A stretch of 64,000 nt of DNA from Alkalicaulis satelles (GCF_008630495.1 NZ_VWOJ01000001.1:372001-436000); one strand, 5' to 3'; positions 1 through 8,595 are shown, numbered from the stretch's first letter. Notes: generated by a model not told the origin, from the sequence alone. A program made the numbers and translations.

Positions 1-456
1 GCCGCTGCGCCCGGCCAGAACAGCCGCGAGTTCGGCGTCACCATCTCCATGGCCGACCAGACCGGCCCGTTCGATTATCACCTGACCCAGAAGCTGCTGC
101 GCCTGTGCCGGGACGAGGGGATCGAGCATCAGCGCGACATCTTCCGCTATTACCGCTCCGACAGCGCCAGCGCGATCGAGGCGGGCGCCGATGTGCGCAC
201 GGCGCTGGTCACGTTTGGCGTGGACGCCTCGCATGGCTATGAGCGCATCCATATCCACGCCCTGCATTCGGTGGCGCGCCTGATCCGCAGCTATGCGCTG
301 AGCCGGGTTGAGATAGGCCGCGACAGCCAGGAGCTGTCGGATCTGACCGGCTTTACCGATCTGCCCATGGACCCGGCCGAGGAAACCCCCTGGGATGGCC
401 GCGACGAGGCGCCCGAAACCCCGTCCGGCGAGGGCAATCTGGGCGGTCAGAACTGA
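1..456 (+). CDS. M42-family peptidase of the NAGGN osmoprotectant system, C-terminal part
   Basis: The frame is open from base 1, so the gene begins upstream of the window and only about 151 C-terminal residues are visible. The segment FRYYRSDSASAIEAGADVRT followed by FGVDASHGYERIH resembles the end of the M42-like aminopeptidase found in N-acetylglutaminylglutamine amide (NAGGN) osmoprotectant gene sets. The DASHGYER stretch carries the late metal-ligand histidine region of that fold. In known cases the peptidase sits with an asparagine-synthetase-like amidotransferase and an acetyltransferase; those would lie to the left and cannot be seen. The tail after about residue 115 is acidic and proline-rich. 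The family assignment is from recognition of the motif block only. Confidence 0.72.
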   Translation, partial: AAAPGQNSREFGVTISMADQTGPFDYHLTQKLLRLCRDEGIEHQRDIFRYYRSDSASAIEAGADVRTALVTFGVDASHGYERIHIHALHSVARLIRSYALSRVEIGRDSQELSDLTGFTDLPMDPAEETPWDGRDEAPETPSGEGNLGGQN

Positions 457-468
457 CCGGCGAAATCT

Positions 469-1266
469 CTAGGCGGTGAGGGCGGCGGGCGGCGCGTCCG
501 GCCAGCGGATATCGGGCAGGGCGGCCAGGGCCGGCCGGGCGAACAGGAAGCCCTGCATCAGATCAATGCCCAAGCCTTGCAGCGTCTGCATCTCATCAAG
601 GGTCTCGATGCCCTCGGCGATGACGGTCAGGCCCAAAAGCCTGCTGGTGGAGAGAATGCCGCTGACAATGGCCTGGCGGCCGGGGTGATCATCAATCCCG
701 CGGATCAGGCCCATGTCCAGCTTGATCACATCGGGCTGGAATTCGGCCAGCAGGCCCAGGCCGGAAAACCCGGCGCCGAAATCATCAATCGCCGTGATCA
801 GTTTGCGGGCCTTGTATTCGCGGATGATGGACTTGACGTGATCGACATCGGTGATCTTCTCGCCCTCGGTAAACTCCAGCATGATCCGGTGAGCGGGAAA
901 GCCTGTGCGGTCAGCCGCTTCCATCGTGGTGCGGATGCAGGCGGCGGGCGTGTAGACCGCATTGGGCAGGAAATTGATCGACAGGCGCGCGCCGTCCGCG
1001 TCACCGCCAAAAAGCCCGGCGGCCAGCTCGATGGCCTTGACCCGGCAGGACTGGTCAAAAGCGTATTTGTTCTCGTCATTGATCTGGTCGAGCACCCAGG
1101 GCGCGCCCTGACCGTCAGGCCCGCGCACCAGCGCCTCATAGGCCCAGACATTTCGCCGCGACAGGCTGACGATGGGCTGGAAGGCCATGGTGAAGTCAAA
1201 CGGAGCTTTGACCCCGTCCCGGCATGCGGTGCATTTCATGGCTATCCCCATCTTGGCGCAAGGCAA
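469..1266 (-). CDS. EAL-domain cyclic-di-GMP phosphodiesterase
   Basis: This is a stand-alone EAL domain of 265 residues with no GGDEF, PAS or membrane segment. The EAL signature is EALVRG at residues 44-49. The other metal and substrate residues of the family are present: N98 (SINFLP), E131 (LEFTE), D161-D162 (AIDDFG), K182 (IKLD), E218/E221 (AEGIE) and Q238 (QGF). It is therefore expected to hydrolyse c-di-GMP to pGpG in the cytoplasm. The N-terminus carries a CxxC pair (C12, C15; KCTACRDG), which could bind a metal or sense redox state. The start may be Met1, Met6 or Met10; Met10 gives the product that begins directly at the CxxC. It converges with the peptidase gene on its left. Confidence 0.88.
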   Translation of the reverse strand: MPCAKMGIAMKCTACRDGVKAPFDFTMAFQPIVSLSRRNVWAYEALVRGPDGQGAPWVLDQINDENKYAFDQSCRVKAIELAAGLFGGDADGARLSINFLPNAVYTPAACIRTTMEAADRTGFPAHRIMLEFTEGEKITDVDHVKSIIREYKARKLITAIDDFGAGFSGLGLLAEFQPDVIKLDMGLIRGIDDHPGRQAIVSGILSTSRLLGLTVIAEGIETLDEMQTLQGLGIDLMQGFLFARPALAALPDIRWPDAPPAALTA

Positions 1267-1377
1267 GGTATTGCCGCCATGACTGAATTTACCCTTAACG
1301 CCGTGCGCTGCAGCCCGCCCATTGTTTTAACGCGATAACACGCTATAACGCCTTCCGATGATGCGAAGGAGGCGGCC

Positions 1378-1698
1378 ATGGCGGTTGCGGACAATCCGGA
1401 CAGGGCGGGCGGCGCGCAAGATATCGAGGCGCTGTGCGAAGCGCTTCTGACCTTGAAGACGCCTGACGAGATGCGCCGTTTCCTGCGTGATCTGACCACG
1501 CCGGGCGAGCTGCAGGCTTTGGCCGAGCGCTGGCGCGTGGCGCGCATGCTGGACGAGGGCGGCAAGTCCTATCGCGATATCAGCGCGCAGACGGGCGTGA
1601 GCACCACCACGGTGACGCGGGTGGCGCGGTTTCTGAGCCAGGAAGATCATCGCGGCTACCGGCTGGTGCTGGACCGCACGCGGGAGACCTCATCATGA
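1378..1698 (+). CDS. YerC/YecD-family TrpR-like regulator
   Basis: This 106-residue protein has a TrpR-type DNA-binding core. Residues 15-55 hold the helical dimer region with LTTPGELQALAERW, and residues 60-92 hold the helix-turn-helix, SYRDISAQTGVSTTTVTRVA. The layout is that of YerC/YecD proteins, which are TrpR relatives of unknown ligand. Its stop codon overlaps the hisG start by four bases (ATGA at 1695-1698), so it is almost certainly cotranscribed with the histidine genes. A role as a histidine-responsive repressor of this operon is an inference from position. The start follows a purine-rich GAAGGAGG stretch about 6 bases upstream of the ATG. Confidence 0.85.
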   Translation: MAVADNPDRAGGAQDIEALCEALLTLKTPDEMRRFLRDLTTPGELQALAERWRVARMLDEGGKSYRDISAQTGVSTTTVTRVARFLSQEDHRGYRLVLDRTRETSS

Positions 1699-2579
1699 GC
1701 GAGCGCCTGACACTGGCGGTGCAGAAAAAGGGCCGGCTGGCCGAAGGCGGGTTCGAGCTTTTGGCCAAGGCCGGCGTCAAGCTCGCCTGGGGCCGCGATG
1801 AATTGCTGCGCCGGGCGGAGAATGTGGCGCTGGACCTGATGCTGATCCGCGATGACGACATCCCCAGCTTCGTGGCCTCGGGCGCGTGCGATTACGGCAT
1901 TGTGGGCGAGAACGTCCTCTATGAGGCCCAGGCGCGCCACGGCCGGCTTAAAGGTCTCGAAGTGGCGCTCAAGCTGGGCTTTGCGCGCTGCTCGCTGAAA
2001 CTGGCCGCGCCCAAGGGCGGCGCGATCCGCACGCTGTCTGATCTGAACGGCAAGACCGTGGCCACCAGCTATCCCGGCCTGACCGCGCAATTCCTCAAGG
2101 CGCGCGGCGTCAGCGCCGAGATTGTGGAGATGGGCGGCAGCGTGGAAGTGGCGCCGCGCATGGGCGTGGCCGACGCCATCTGCGATCTGGTCTCGTCGGG
2201 CGCCACGCTGGAAGCCAATGGGCTGAAGGCCTTCGAGACGGTGCTGGAGAGCGAGGCGGTGCTGGTGCGCCGGCCCGAGCCGCGCTCGGCGGCGCTGCAT
2301 GATCTGGCCAGCCTCTTGATCGAGCGCTTCAAGGGCGTGATCGCCTCGCGCCAGACCAAATACATCCTGCTGAACGCCCCGCGTGACCGGCTGGACGAGG
2401 TGCGCGCCGTGCTGCCCGGCGCCGATGCGCCCACCGTCGCCGCCGTTGTAGGCCGCGATGACGTGGTGGCGGTCCATGCGGTGTGCACCGAGGAGGTGTT
2501 CTGGACCACGCTGGAACGGCTCAAAGCCGCCGGCGCGCGCTCCATCCTGGTGATGCCGATTGAAAAGATGATGGCCTGA
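1695..2579 (+). CDS. hisG: ATP phosphoribosyltransferase, long form
   Basis: HisG catalyses the first step of histidine synthesis, joining ATP and PRPP. The protein is 294 residues, the length of the long form that is self-sufficient and does not need HisZ; no hisZ is seen nearby. The N-terminal catalytic part has LAVQKKGRL near the start and the segment DLMLIRDDDIPSFVASGACD. The PRPP-binding signature region is at about 150-178 (EVAPRMGVADAICDLVSSGA). The C-terminal about 75 residues form the small regulatory domain that binds histidine in this family (ending SILVMPIEKMMA). The gene overlaps the upstream regulator by 4 bp and is followed after one base by hisD. Confidence 0.96.
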   Translation: MSERLTLAVQKKGRLAEGGFELLAKAGVKLAWGRDELLRRAENVALDLMLIRDDDIPSFVASGACDYGIVGENVLYEAQARHGRLKGLEVALKLGFARCSLKLAAPKGGAIRTLSDLNGKTVATSYPGLTAQFLKARGVSAEIVEMGGSVEVAPRMGVADAICDLVSSGATLEANGLKAFETVLESEAVLVRRPEPRSAALHDLASLLIERFKGVIASRQTKYILLNAPRDRLDEVRAVLPGADAPTVAAVVGRDDVVAVHAVCTEEVFWTTLERLKAAGARSILVMPIEKMMA

Positions 2580-2580
2580 C

Positions 2581-3879
2581 ATGCTGGCGCGATATCAATG
2601 GAATGAGCTGGACGCCGCCGCCCGCGCCGCCGTGATGGCGCGCCCTTCCGATGCGTCCGACGCCATGGAGGTGGCGCGCGCCATCCTGGCCGATGTGCGC
2701 GAACGCGGCGAGGCGGCGGTGCGCGATTACGCCCTGCGCCTCGACCAGTGGGCCCCTGAGAACGGGTTTCGCGTTTCAAAAGATGAGCTTGAGGCGGCTT
2801 CTTCGCAGCTTGCCGCAGACGATCGCGGCGCCATTCTGGCCGCCGCCGACGCCGTGCGCGCCTTTCACGCAGAGCAGGGCTACCGCCCCGTCTCGGTGGA
2901 GACATGGCCGGGCGTGCGCGCCGAGCGTCGGGCCGGGCCGATTGATGTGGCCGGGCTCTATGTGCCGGCCGGCACCGCGCCGCTGGTCTCGACCCTGATC
3001 ATGCTGGCGGTCCCGGCGCAGATCGCGGGCGTCAAACGCATCGCGGTGATCGCCCCGCCGCGAAAGGGTGAGGGCGTGGAGCCCGCCATTCTCGCCGCTG
3101 CGCACCTCTTGGGCCTGGATGAAGTCTACGCCCTTGGCGGCGCTCATGGCGTGGCGGCGCTGGGCTATGGCGCGGCGGGGCTTCCGAAAGCCGACCGGAT
3201 CTATGGCCCCGGCAACGCCTATGTGGCCGCGGCCAAGGCGCTGCTGGCCCAGAGCCCGGGCGGGGCGGCGGCCGATCTGCCCGCCGGACCCAGCGAGGTG
3301 ATGGTGGTGGCCGATGACAGCGCCGATCCGTCCCTGACCGCCATCGATCTGCTCAGCCAGGCCGAGCATGACGTGATGGCCCAGGTGGTGCTGGTGGCCT
3401 GGTCGGATGACTTCGTGACGCGGGTGGAAGCGGCCATCGCCGACTGGCTCGCCCGCTTGCCCCGGGCCGATGTGGCGCGCGCGGCGCTGAAGAACTCGCG
3501 CGCCCTGATCGTCGCCGATGAGGCCGAGGCGCTGGAGGCGGTCAACGCCTATGCCAGCGAGCACCTGATCGTGCAGACCGCCGATCCGCGCGGGTTTGCT
3601 GAGAAAGTCCGCCATGCCGGCTCCATCTTCCTCGGCCCCTGGACGCCGGAAGCGGCGGGCGATTACGCCGCCGGCCCCAATCACGCCCTGCCCACGGCGG
3701 GCGCGGCGCGGGCCTATGGCGGGGTGAGCGTGGAGATGTTCCAGAAAACCACCACCATCCTTGAGATGAACGCCCAAGGCGCCAAGGCTCTTGGCCCGGT
3801 GGTGGAGCGCCTGGCGGCGCTGGAGGGGCTGGACGCCCACCGCCTCGCCATGGCGGTCAGGCGGGAGAAGGCGTCATGA
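2581..3879 (+). CDS. hisD: Histidinol dehydrogenase
   Basis: HisD oxidises L-histidinol to L-histidine in two NAD-dependent steps, the last reactions of the pathway. The product is 432 residues, normal for the family. The NAD-binding segment GPGNAYVAAAK, the zinc-ligand region LLSQAEHD and the catalytic Glu-His pair in YASEHLIVQT are all present, as is AGPNHALPTAG near the C-terminus. The ATG comes one base after the hisG stop, and the 3' end overlaps hisB by 4 bp, so translational coupling on both sides is likely. Confidence 0.97.
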   Translation: MLARYQWNELDAAARAAVMARPSDASDAMEVARAILADVRERGEAAVRDYALRLDQWAPENGFRVSKDELEAASSQLAADDRGAILAAADAVRAFHAEQGYRPVSVETWPGVRAERRAGPIDVAGLYVPAGTAPLVSTLIMLAVPAQIAGVKRIAVIAPPRKGEGVEPAILAAAHLLGLDEVYALGGAHGVAALGYGAAGLPKADRIYGPGNAYVAAAKALLAQSPGGAAADLPAGPSEVMVVADDSADPSLTAIDLLSQAEHDVMAQVVLVAWSDDFVTRVEAAIADWLARLPRADVARAALKNSRALIVADEAEALEAVNAYASEHLIVQTADPRGFAEKVRHAGSIFLGPWTPEAAGDYAAGPNHALPTAGAARAYGGVSVEMFQKTTTILEMNAQGAKALGPVVERLAALEGLDAHRLAMAVRREKAS

Positions 3880-5018
3880 GCTATCAGATCGATTTTTCCA
3901 ATGACGCCAGCGCTCAGGCGCAAAAAGCTCATGCAGCGCTTAAAAACCATCTCGCCGCCCTTCTGGGCGTTGAGGCCGCGTGCATCGTGCTGGCGAGCTG
4001 TCCCGAAGACGCCCGCCGCGCCGCGCCCGATCTGGCCGGTTTGCCCTTGAGCGATGTAACGGCCGAGCGCGTATCTGCGCCCGCCCTGATCCGCCTCGGC
4101 CCGCCGCGCGCGCCGGTGACGGCGCTGGTGCTGGAGACGCAAAAGGACGTCCAAGAGGCGGAAGCTGCGCTCGCCGCGCCGCCTCTGGTGCTGCTGGAAG
4201 CCGGGATCGATGCCCTGCGTCCGGCGGCGCTGGCCGCCGCACAGGCGGACCGTGACGCGCGCGCGCGGGTGCTGGACGAGGTCCTGCCGCTGCTGGGCGC
4301 AGGCGCGCAGATCACGGAGCACGGTGTCAGGATCAACCCTGCGCTAGCGCCGGGCCTCGGTCTGGTGACGGCGCAGGACGGAACGCTGTTCATCCCCGAC
4401 GCGGCGGCGGCGCGGGCGCTGGCGAAACATCTGGGCGCGCGCGCCTCGGGGCGGCGCGCCAGCGTGCGGCGCACCACCAAGGAGACCGATATCGCCTTGA
4501 GCGTCGATCTCGACGGGGAGGGCGCGCGGGTCGATACCGGCGTGAAATTCTTCGACCACATGCTTGAGCAGATCGCGCGCCATGGCGGCATTGCGCTGGA
4601 CGTCACTTGCGAAGGCGATGTGGAGGTGGACGCCCACCACACCATCGAGGATGTGTGCCTGGCGCTGGGCGAGGCGCTGGGCCAGGCGCTGGGCGACAAG
4701 CGCGGCATCGCCCGCTTCGGCTTTGAAACGCCCATGGATGAAACGCGCGCGGGCGTGTGGATCGATCTGTCGGGGCGGCCTTTCGCGCGCTTTGACGGGG
4801 TGATCCCGGGCGAACGGGTGGGCGATTTTCCCGTCGAGATGTGCCCCCACGCCTTCCGCTCGCTGGCTGAATCCATGAAGGCGGCGATCCATGTCAGCGT
4901 GGACGGCGAGAACGCCCACCACATGATCGAATCCTGTTTCAAGGCCTTCGGCCGGGCCTTGCGCATGGCCGCGCGCATCGAAGGCGAGGCGCTGCCATCG
5001 ACCAAGGGCGTGCTCTAG
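3876..5018 (+). CDS. hisB: Imidazoleglycerol-phosphate dehydratase with an extra N-terminal half
   Basis: Residues about 193-380 are a complete imidazoleglycerol-phosphate dehydratase. Metal-binding histidines are in DAHHTIEDVCLALGEAL (from residue 252) and ENAHHMIESCFKAFGRAL (from residue 345), and the FFDHML motif is near residue 225. Residues 1-192 are unusual. They are not the HAD phosphatase of the E. coli HisB, since no DxDGT motif is present. They faintly recall HisC aminotransferases: IDFSND at 5-10, then HLAALLGVEAACIVLAS at 25-41, resembling the HisC N-terminal pattern. The PLP lysine motif of HisC (SKxxGLAGxR) is absent, so this part cannot be an active aminotransferase. The position between hisD and hisH is where hisC-hisB lie in many bacteria. 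The gene overlaps hisD by 4 bp and abuts hisH directly. Confidence 0.9.
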   Translation: MSYQIDFSNDASAQAQKAHAALKNHLAALLGVEAACIVLASCPEDARRAAPDLAGLPLSDVTAERVSAPALIRLGPPRAPVTALVLETQKDVQEAEAALAAPPLVLLEAGIDALRPAALAAAQADRDARARVLDEVLPLLGAGAQITEHGVRINPALAPGLGLVTAQDGTLFIPDAAAARALAKHLGARASGRRASVRRTTKETDIALSVDLDGEGARVDTGVKFFDHMLEQIARHGGIALDVTCEGDVEVDAHHTIEDVCLALGEALGQALGDKRGIARFGFETPMDETRAGVWIDLSGRPFARFDGVIPGERVGDFPVEMCPHAFRSLAESMKAAIHVSVDGENAHHMIESCFKAFGRALRMAARIEGEALPSTKGVL

Positions 5019-5615
5019 ATGACGCTGGCCATCATCGACACCTCCACGGCCAATATCGCCTCGGTGCGTTTTGCGCTGGAGCGGCTGGGCGCCGATCCCG
5101 TGATCGCAGCGACGCCCGATGAGGCCAGGGACGCAGACCGGCTGATCCTGCCCGGCGTCGGCGCGGCCGGCCCCGCCATGGCGCGGCTGGAAGCCTCGGG
5201 CTGGGCGGATGCGCTGCGCAGCGAGACCCGCCCGCTTCTGGGCCTGTGCCTGGGGATGCAGCTCTTGTTCGAGGGCTCGGACGAGAGCGATGTGGACTGT
5301 CTGGGGCTCATTCCGGGCCGGATCACCCGGCTTGATCCCGGCGCGGACGGGCCGTGGCCGCACATGGGCTGGAACCGGCTGGAAACGGTGCGCGACGAGC
5401 CGCTGATGGCGGGCGTGGACGAGGGCGCCCATGTCTATTTCGTGCACGGCTATCACGCCGCCGCCGGACCCCACGCCAGCGTCATCACAAACTATGGCGG
5501 GCCGGTGACGGCGATTGTGCGCCGGGGCCATGCGGCCGGCTGCCAGTTTCACCCTGAACGCTCCGGCGCGGTTGGCGCGCGGATTCTTCAAAACTTCTTG
5601 GAGGCGCGGACATGA
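5019..5615 (+). CDS. hisH: Imidazole glycerol phosphate synthase, glutaminase subunit
   Basis: HisH releases ammonia from glutamine and passes it to HisF. The 198-residue product is a class I amidotransferase. The nucleophile is C77 in LLGLCLGMQLLFEGS, and the His-Glu pair is H178 and E180 in CQFHPERSG. The oxyanion region PGVGAAGPAM lies near residue 45. The start codon follows the hisB stop without a gap, and the 3' end overlaps hisA by 4 bp. It forms a heterodimer with HisF encoded two genes downstream. Confidence 0.97.
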   Translation: MTLAIIDTSTANIASVRFALERLGADPVIAATPDEARDADRLILPGVGAAGPAMARLEASGWADALRSETRPLLGLCLGMQLLFEGSDESDVDCLGLIPGRITRLDPGADGPWPHMGWNRLETVRDEPLMAGVDEGAHVYFVHGYHAAAGPHASVITNYGGPVTAIVRRGHAAGCQFHPERSGAVGARILQNFLEART

Positions 5616-6334
5616 TCCTCTATCCGGCCATTGATGTGCTGGACGGGCGCGTGGTGCGTCTGGCCCGCGGCGATTTCAACGCCGTCACCGATTATGGCGG
5701 CGATCCGCTGGCCGCAGCCCAGGCCTGGCGCACGGCGGGGGCGCAGTGGCTGCATCTGGTGGACCTGTCCGGCGCACGCGACGCAACCCGGCGCCAGACG
5801 GGCCTCGTGGAGGCGGTGGCCGGCGCGGGGCTGAAGATCCAGACCGGGGGCGGGGTGCGCACGCGCGAGGACATCGCCGCCCTTTTGGACGCGGGCGCGG
5901 CGCGCGTGGTGGTGGGGAGTCTCGCTATTAGCGAACCGCGCACGGTGATCGGCTGGCTTAAAGCTTTCGGGCCTGAGCGCCTGGCCGCCGCGTTTGACGT
6001 CAAGCTGGAGGACGGTGTGGCGTGGCCCGTGGTGCGCGGCTGGACGCAGCGCTCGGACCAGACGCTGGACGCGCTCCTTGAAGCCTATCGCGAGGCCGGG
6101 CTGATCCATGCCCTGGTCACCGATGTGGCCCGCGACGGCATGCTGGAGGGGCCGAATAAAGCCCTCTATGACAACCTGATCGCGGCCCGGCCCGACATCG
6201 CCTGGCAGGCCTCGGGCGGGGTGGCGTCGCTCGATGATCTGCGCGCGCTGAAAGCCGCCGGGCTGTCGGGCGCCATCATGGGCCGGGCGCTGTTCGAGGG
6301 CCGGATTGATCTGGCCGAGGCGCTGGCATGCTAG
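5612..6334 (+). CDS. hisA: ProFAR isomerase
   Basis: HisA is the (beta-alpha)8-barrel isomerase that opens the ribose of ProFAR to give PRFAR. The product is 240 residues. The catalytic Asp is D8 in [14 protein letters not shown], and the second is in [11 protein letters not shown] near residue 170. Phosphate-binding turns are seen in IQTGGGVR and in [13 protein letters not shown]. The 5' end overlaps hisH by 4 bp and the 3' end overlaps hisF by 7 bp. Confidence 0.97.
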   Translation: MILYPAIDVLDGRVVRLARGDFNAVTDYGGDPLAAAQAWRTAGAQWLHLVDLSGARDATRRQTGLVEAVAGAGLKIQTGGGVRTREDIAALLDAGAARVVVGSLAISEPRTVIGWLKAFGPERLAAAFDVKLEDGVAWPVVRGWTQRSDQTLDALLEAYREAGLIHALVTDVARDGMLEGPNKALYDNLIAARPDIAWQASGGVASLDDLRALKAAGLSGAIMGRALFEGRIDLAEALAC

Positions 6335-7095
6335 CGCGGCGCATCATTCCCTGCCTGGACGTCAAGGATGGCCGCGTGGTCAAGGGCGTGCGCTTTCGCG
6401 ACCATGAGGATGTGGGCGATATCACAGGGCTGGCCGCGCGCTACGCTGCAGAAGGCGCCGACGAGCTGGTCTTCTACGACATCGCCGCCAGCCCGCAGGC
6501 GCGCACGGTGGAGCCGCGCTGGGTCAGCGAGGTGGCGCGCCGCATCGACATCCCGTTCTGCGTCGCTGGCGGCATACGCAGCGTCGATGATGCGCGCGCG
6601 CGGCTGTTCGCCGGCGCCGACAAGATCTCGGTCAATTCGCCCGCGCTGGAAAACCCCGCCCTGATCGATGCGCTGGCGCGCGAGTTCGGCAGCCAGTGCG
6701 TGGTGGTGGGGGTGGACAGCCGGGTCATTGACGGCCAGTGGCGCGTCCACCGCAATACCGGCGATCCGGACAAGACCGTCACCGAAGCGCGCGCCACGCT
6801 GGACTGGATCGCCGAAGCCGCAGACCGGGGCGCGGGCGAGATCGTGCTCAACTGCATGGACCAGGACGGGGTGCGCGAGGGCTATGATCTCGACCAGCTC
6901 GCCGCCGCGCGCGCCGTCTGCCCGGTGCCGCTGATCGCGTCGGGCGGGGCGGGGGCCAAAGAGCATTTCGCCACCGTGTTCAAAACCGCCCAAGTGGACG
7001 GGGCGCTGGCCGCCAGCGTGTTCCACAAGGGCGTGATCGCGATTCCCGAACTGAAAGTCTGGCTATTGAGCCAGGGTGTGGAGGTGCGCCCGTGA
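6328..7095 (+). CDS. hisF: Imidazole glycerol phosphate synthase, cyclase subunit
   Basis: HisF condenses ammonia from HisH with PRFAR to yield imidazole glycerol phosphate and AICAR. The 255-residue barrel has the catalytic D11 in [16 protein letters not shown] and the second acid in [14 protein letters not shown]. The phosphate-binding loops [11 protein letters not shown] and [12 protein letters not shown] are intact. The start overlaps hisA by 7 bp and the end overlaps hisIE by 4 bp. Confidence 0.97.
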   Translation: MLARRIIPCLDVKDGRVVKGVRFRDHEDVGDITGLAARYAAEGADELVFYDIAASPQARTVEPRWVSEVARRIDIPFCVAGGIRSVDDARARLFAGADKISVNSPALENPALIDALAREFGSQCVVVGVDSRVIDGQWRVHRNTGDPDKTVTEARATLDWIAEAADRGAGEIVLNCMDQDGVREGYDLDQLAAARAVCPVPLIASGGAGAKEHFATVFKTAQVDGALAASVFHKGVIAIPELKVWLLSQGVEVRP

Positions 7096-7712
7096 GTGAT
7101 GCTCTCGATAATGCGCTCGACGTGGACTGGGAGAAGGGCGCCGGGCTCGTCCCGGCGGTGATCCAGGACGCCGATACCGGCGCGGTTCTGATGCTGGGCT
7201 ATATGAACGCCGCGGCGTTGGACCAGACCCGTGAAAGCGGCCTGGTCACCTTCTGGTCGCGTTCGAAAAACCGTCTGTGGACCAAGGGCGAGACCAGCGG
7301 CAATGTCTTGCGCCTGGTCTCTGTGAGCCTTGATTGCGACCGCGATACCCTGCTCATCCAGGCCCGGCCCGAAGGCCCGGTCTGTCATCTGGGCACGCCG
7401 ACCTGCTGGGGTGAAGAGACGCAAGGCGCGCTGGGCTTCCTGGCCCGGCTGGAACGCATCATCGCCGATCGCCAGGGCGCAGACCCCGAAACCAGCTATA
7501 CCGCCCGGCTGTTCAGCCAGGGCGTCGCCAAGATCGCCCAGAAGGTCGGCGAGGAGGGCGTTGAAACCGCGCTGGCCGCCGTGGGCGAGGGTGATGACGC
7601 GCTGACCGGCGAGGCCGCCGACCTCATCTTCCACCTGATGGTGCTGCTGCGCGCGCGGGGCTTAGGGCTTGGCGATGTGGCCAAGGTGCTGGCGCAGCGG
7701 CATGGCGGGTAG
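7092..7712 (+). CDS. hisI: Bifunctional phosphoribosyl-AMP cyclohydrolase / phosphoribosyl-ATP pyrophosphatase
   Basis: This 206-residue protein fuses HisI and HisE, steps 3 and 2 of the pathway. The N-terminal cyclohydrolase (about 1-115) carries the metal-binding residues in [13 protein letters not shown] and [12 protein letters not shown]. The C-terminal MazG-like pyrophosphatase (about 120-206) has [13 protein letters not shown] and [18 protein letters not shown]. It is the last gene of the his cluster. hisC and the histidinol-phosphate phosphatase are not in this window and must be encoded elsewhere. Many alphaproteobacteria have separate hisI and hisE, so the fusion is a small lineage marker. 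Confidence 0.96.
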   Translation: MSDALDNALDVDWEKGAGLVPAVIQDADTGAVLMLGYMNAAALDQTRESGLVTFWSRSKNRLWTKGETSGNVLRLVSVSLDCDRDTLLIQARPEGPVCHLGTPTCWGEETQGALGFLARLERIIADRQGADPETSYTARLFSQGVAKIAQKVGEEGVETALAAVGEGDDALTGEAADLIFHLMVLLRARGLGLGDVAKVLAQRHGG

Positions 7713-7863
7713 GGGGCAATCGCTTTTCAGCATGACGCTATTCGATTGCTCCGCAACCCTTCGCAAAGCACACGCCCCGCCCGGATTTGACCCTTTTCAT
7801 GGGCCTGACTAGCCTTTGACGCGCGGCGGTTGCCGCCCCGATCAGCGTGAAAGGATATTTGCC

Positions 7864-8118
7864 ATGACCATTGAAGCCATTCTCATCATCATCCTGATTG
7901 GCGGCGTGGCGGGCTGGCTCGCGGGGCTGATCGTGAAGGGGTATGGCTACGGGATCATCGGCAATATCGTGGTCGGGATCGTCGGCGCCTTCATCGCAGG
8001 CTTCCTGTTTCCGTTCCTGGGCGTGTCGCTGGGCGGCGGCATTATCGCATCCATCATTCACGCCACCATCGGCGCGGTGATCCTGCTTCTGCTCATTCGC
8101 CTGATCAAACGCGCGTGA
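7864..8118 (+). CDS. GlsB/YeaQ/YmgE-family small membrane protein
   Basis: The start chosen is the ATG at 7864, which has AAGGA at 7851-7855; a longer in-frame reading from 7816 adds only residues without a ribosome site. The 84-residue product is nearly all hydrophobic, with three membrane helices and the glycine-rich pattern GGVAGWLAGLIVKGYGYGIIGNIVVGI of the transglycosylase-associated (GlsB/YeaQ) family, shown here in two overlapping pieces: GGVAGWLAGLIVKG and YGIIGNIVVGIVGA. These proteins sit in the inner membrane and are often stress induced; their biochemical role is unknown. It is a single gene, 151 bp after hisIE and convergent with the MarR gene. Confidence 0.9.
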   Translation: MTIEAILIIILIGGVAGWLAGLIVKGYGYGIIGNIVVGIVGAFIAGFLFPFLGVSLGGGIIASIIHATIGAVILLLLIRLIKRA

Positions 8119-8122
8119 GGGG

Positions 8123-8578
8123 TCATCCCCCGATGGTATTGAGCCCGGCGCGCAGCTGATTGCCGGTTCCCGGCGGCAGTTCCGCCTCCAGCGCTGCGTG
8201 GGCGTCACGCCAGACTTTCGCCGCCTCGATCATCAGGGCCACGCCGTCGGGTGTGATGCGCAGGCGACGTGAGCGGCGGTCGGCCGGGTCGGGCTCCACG
8301 ATCACCAGCCCCCGGCGCGCCAGCGGTTTGACCGCGGCGGTGAGGGTGGACGGGTCCATGCCCAGAAATGGCGCCAGCCGGCCCATGGCGGGCGGTTCGG
8401 GCTGATTGAGCGCCACCATCAGCGAGAACTGGCCATTGGTCAGGCCGAACGGGCGCAGCACCGTATCGAAACGCCGCGCCAGACGGCGCGCTGCGCGCTG
8501 CGCCGCCAGGCACAGGCAGGTATCGCGGATTTCAACCACCGTTTCGCGCGGCAGGAGGGGAGGGGTTGTGTCCGGCAT
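8123..8578 (-). CDS. MarR-family transcriptional regulator
   Basis: The 151-residue protein has the MarR winged-helix layout: a dimerisation helix at about 15-45 (CLAAQRAARRLARRFD), then RPFGLTNGQFSLMVAL, a recognition helix around DPSTLTAAVKPLARRGLV and the wing with DPADRRSRRLRITP. It is divergent from the DUF1801 gene, with a perfect palindrome TTTGATATCAAA at 8584-8595, just 5 bp upstream of its own start. This is a likely self-operator that also covers the divergent promoter. The ligand is unknown. Confidence 0.9.
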   Translation of the reverse strand: MPDTTPPLLPRETVVEIRDTCLCLAAQRAARRLARRFDTVLRPFGLTNGQFSLMVALNQPEPPAMGRLAPFLGMDPSTLTAAVKPLARRGLVIVEPDPADRRSRRLRITPDGVALMIEAAKVWRDAHAALEAELPPGTGNQLRAGLNTIGG

Positions 8579-8583
8579 TTTGT

Positions 8584-8595
8584 TTTGATATCAAA
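8584..8595. promoter_or_regulatory. Palindromic operator candidate, MarR intergenic region
   Basis: TTTGATATCAAA is a perfect 12-bp inverted repeat between the divergent MarR and DUF1801 starts. MarR proteins usually bind short palindromes in their own promoter, so this is the best operator candidate. The same ten-base core recurs at 10252-10261. Confidence 0.6.

Noticed and set aside
3929-5005. 358-residue open frame antisense to hisB
   Set aside because: Ser/Arg/Ala-rich shadow of the hisB gene. I considered whether it could explain the odd N-terminal half of HisB, but the sense frame is continuous, in operon register and ends in an intact enzyme.
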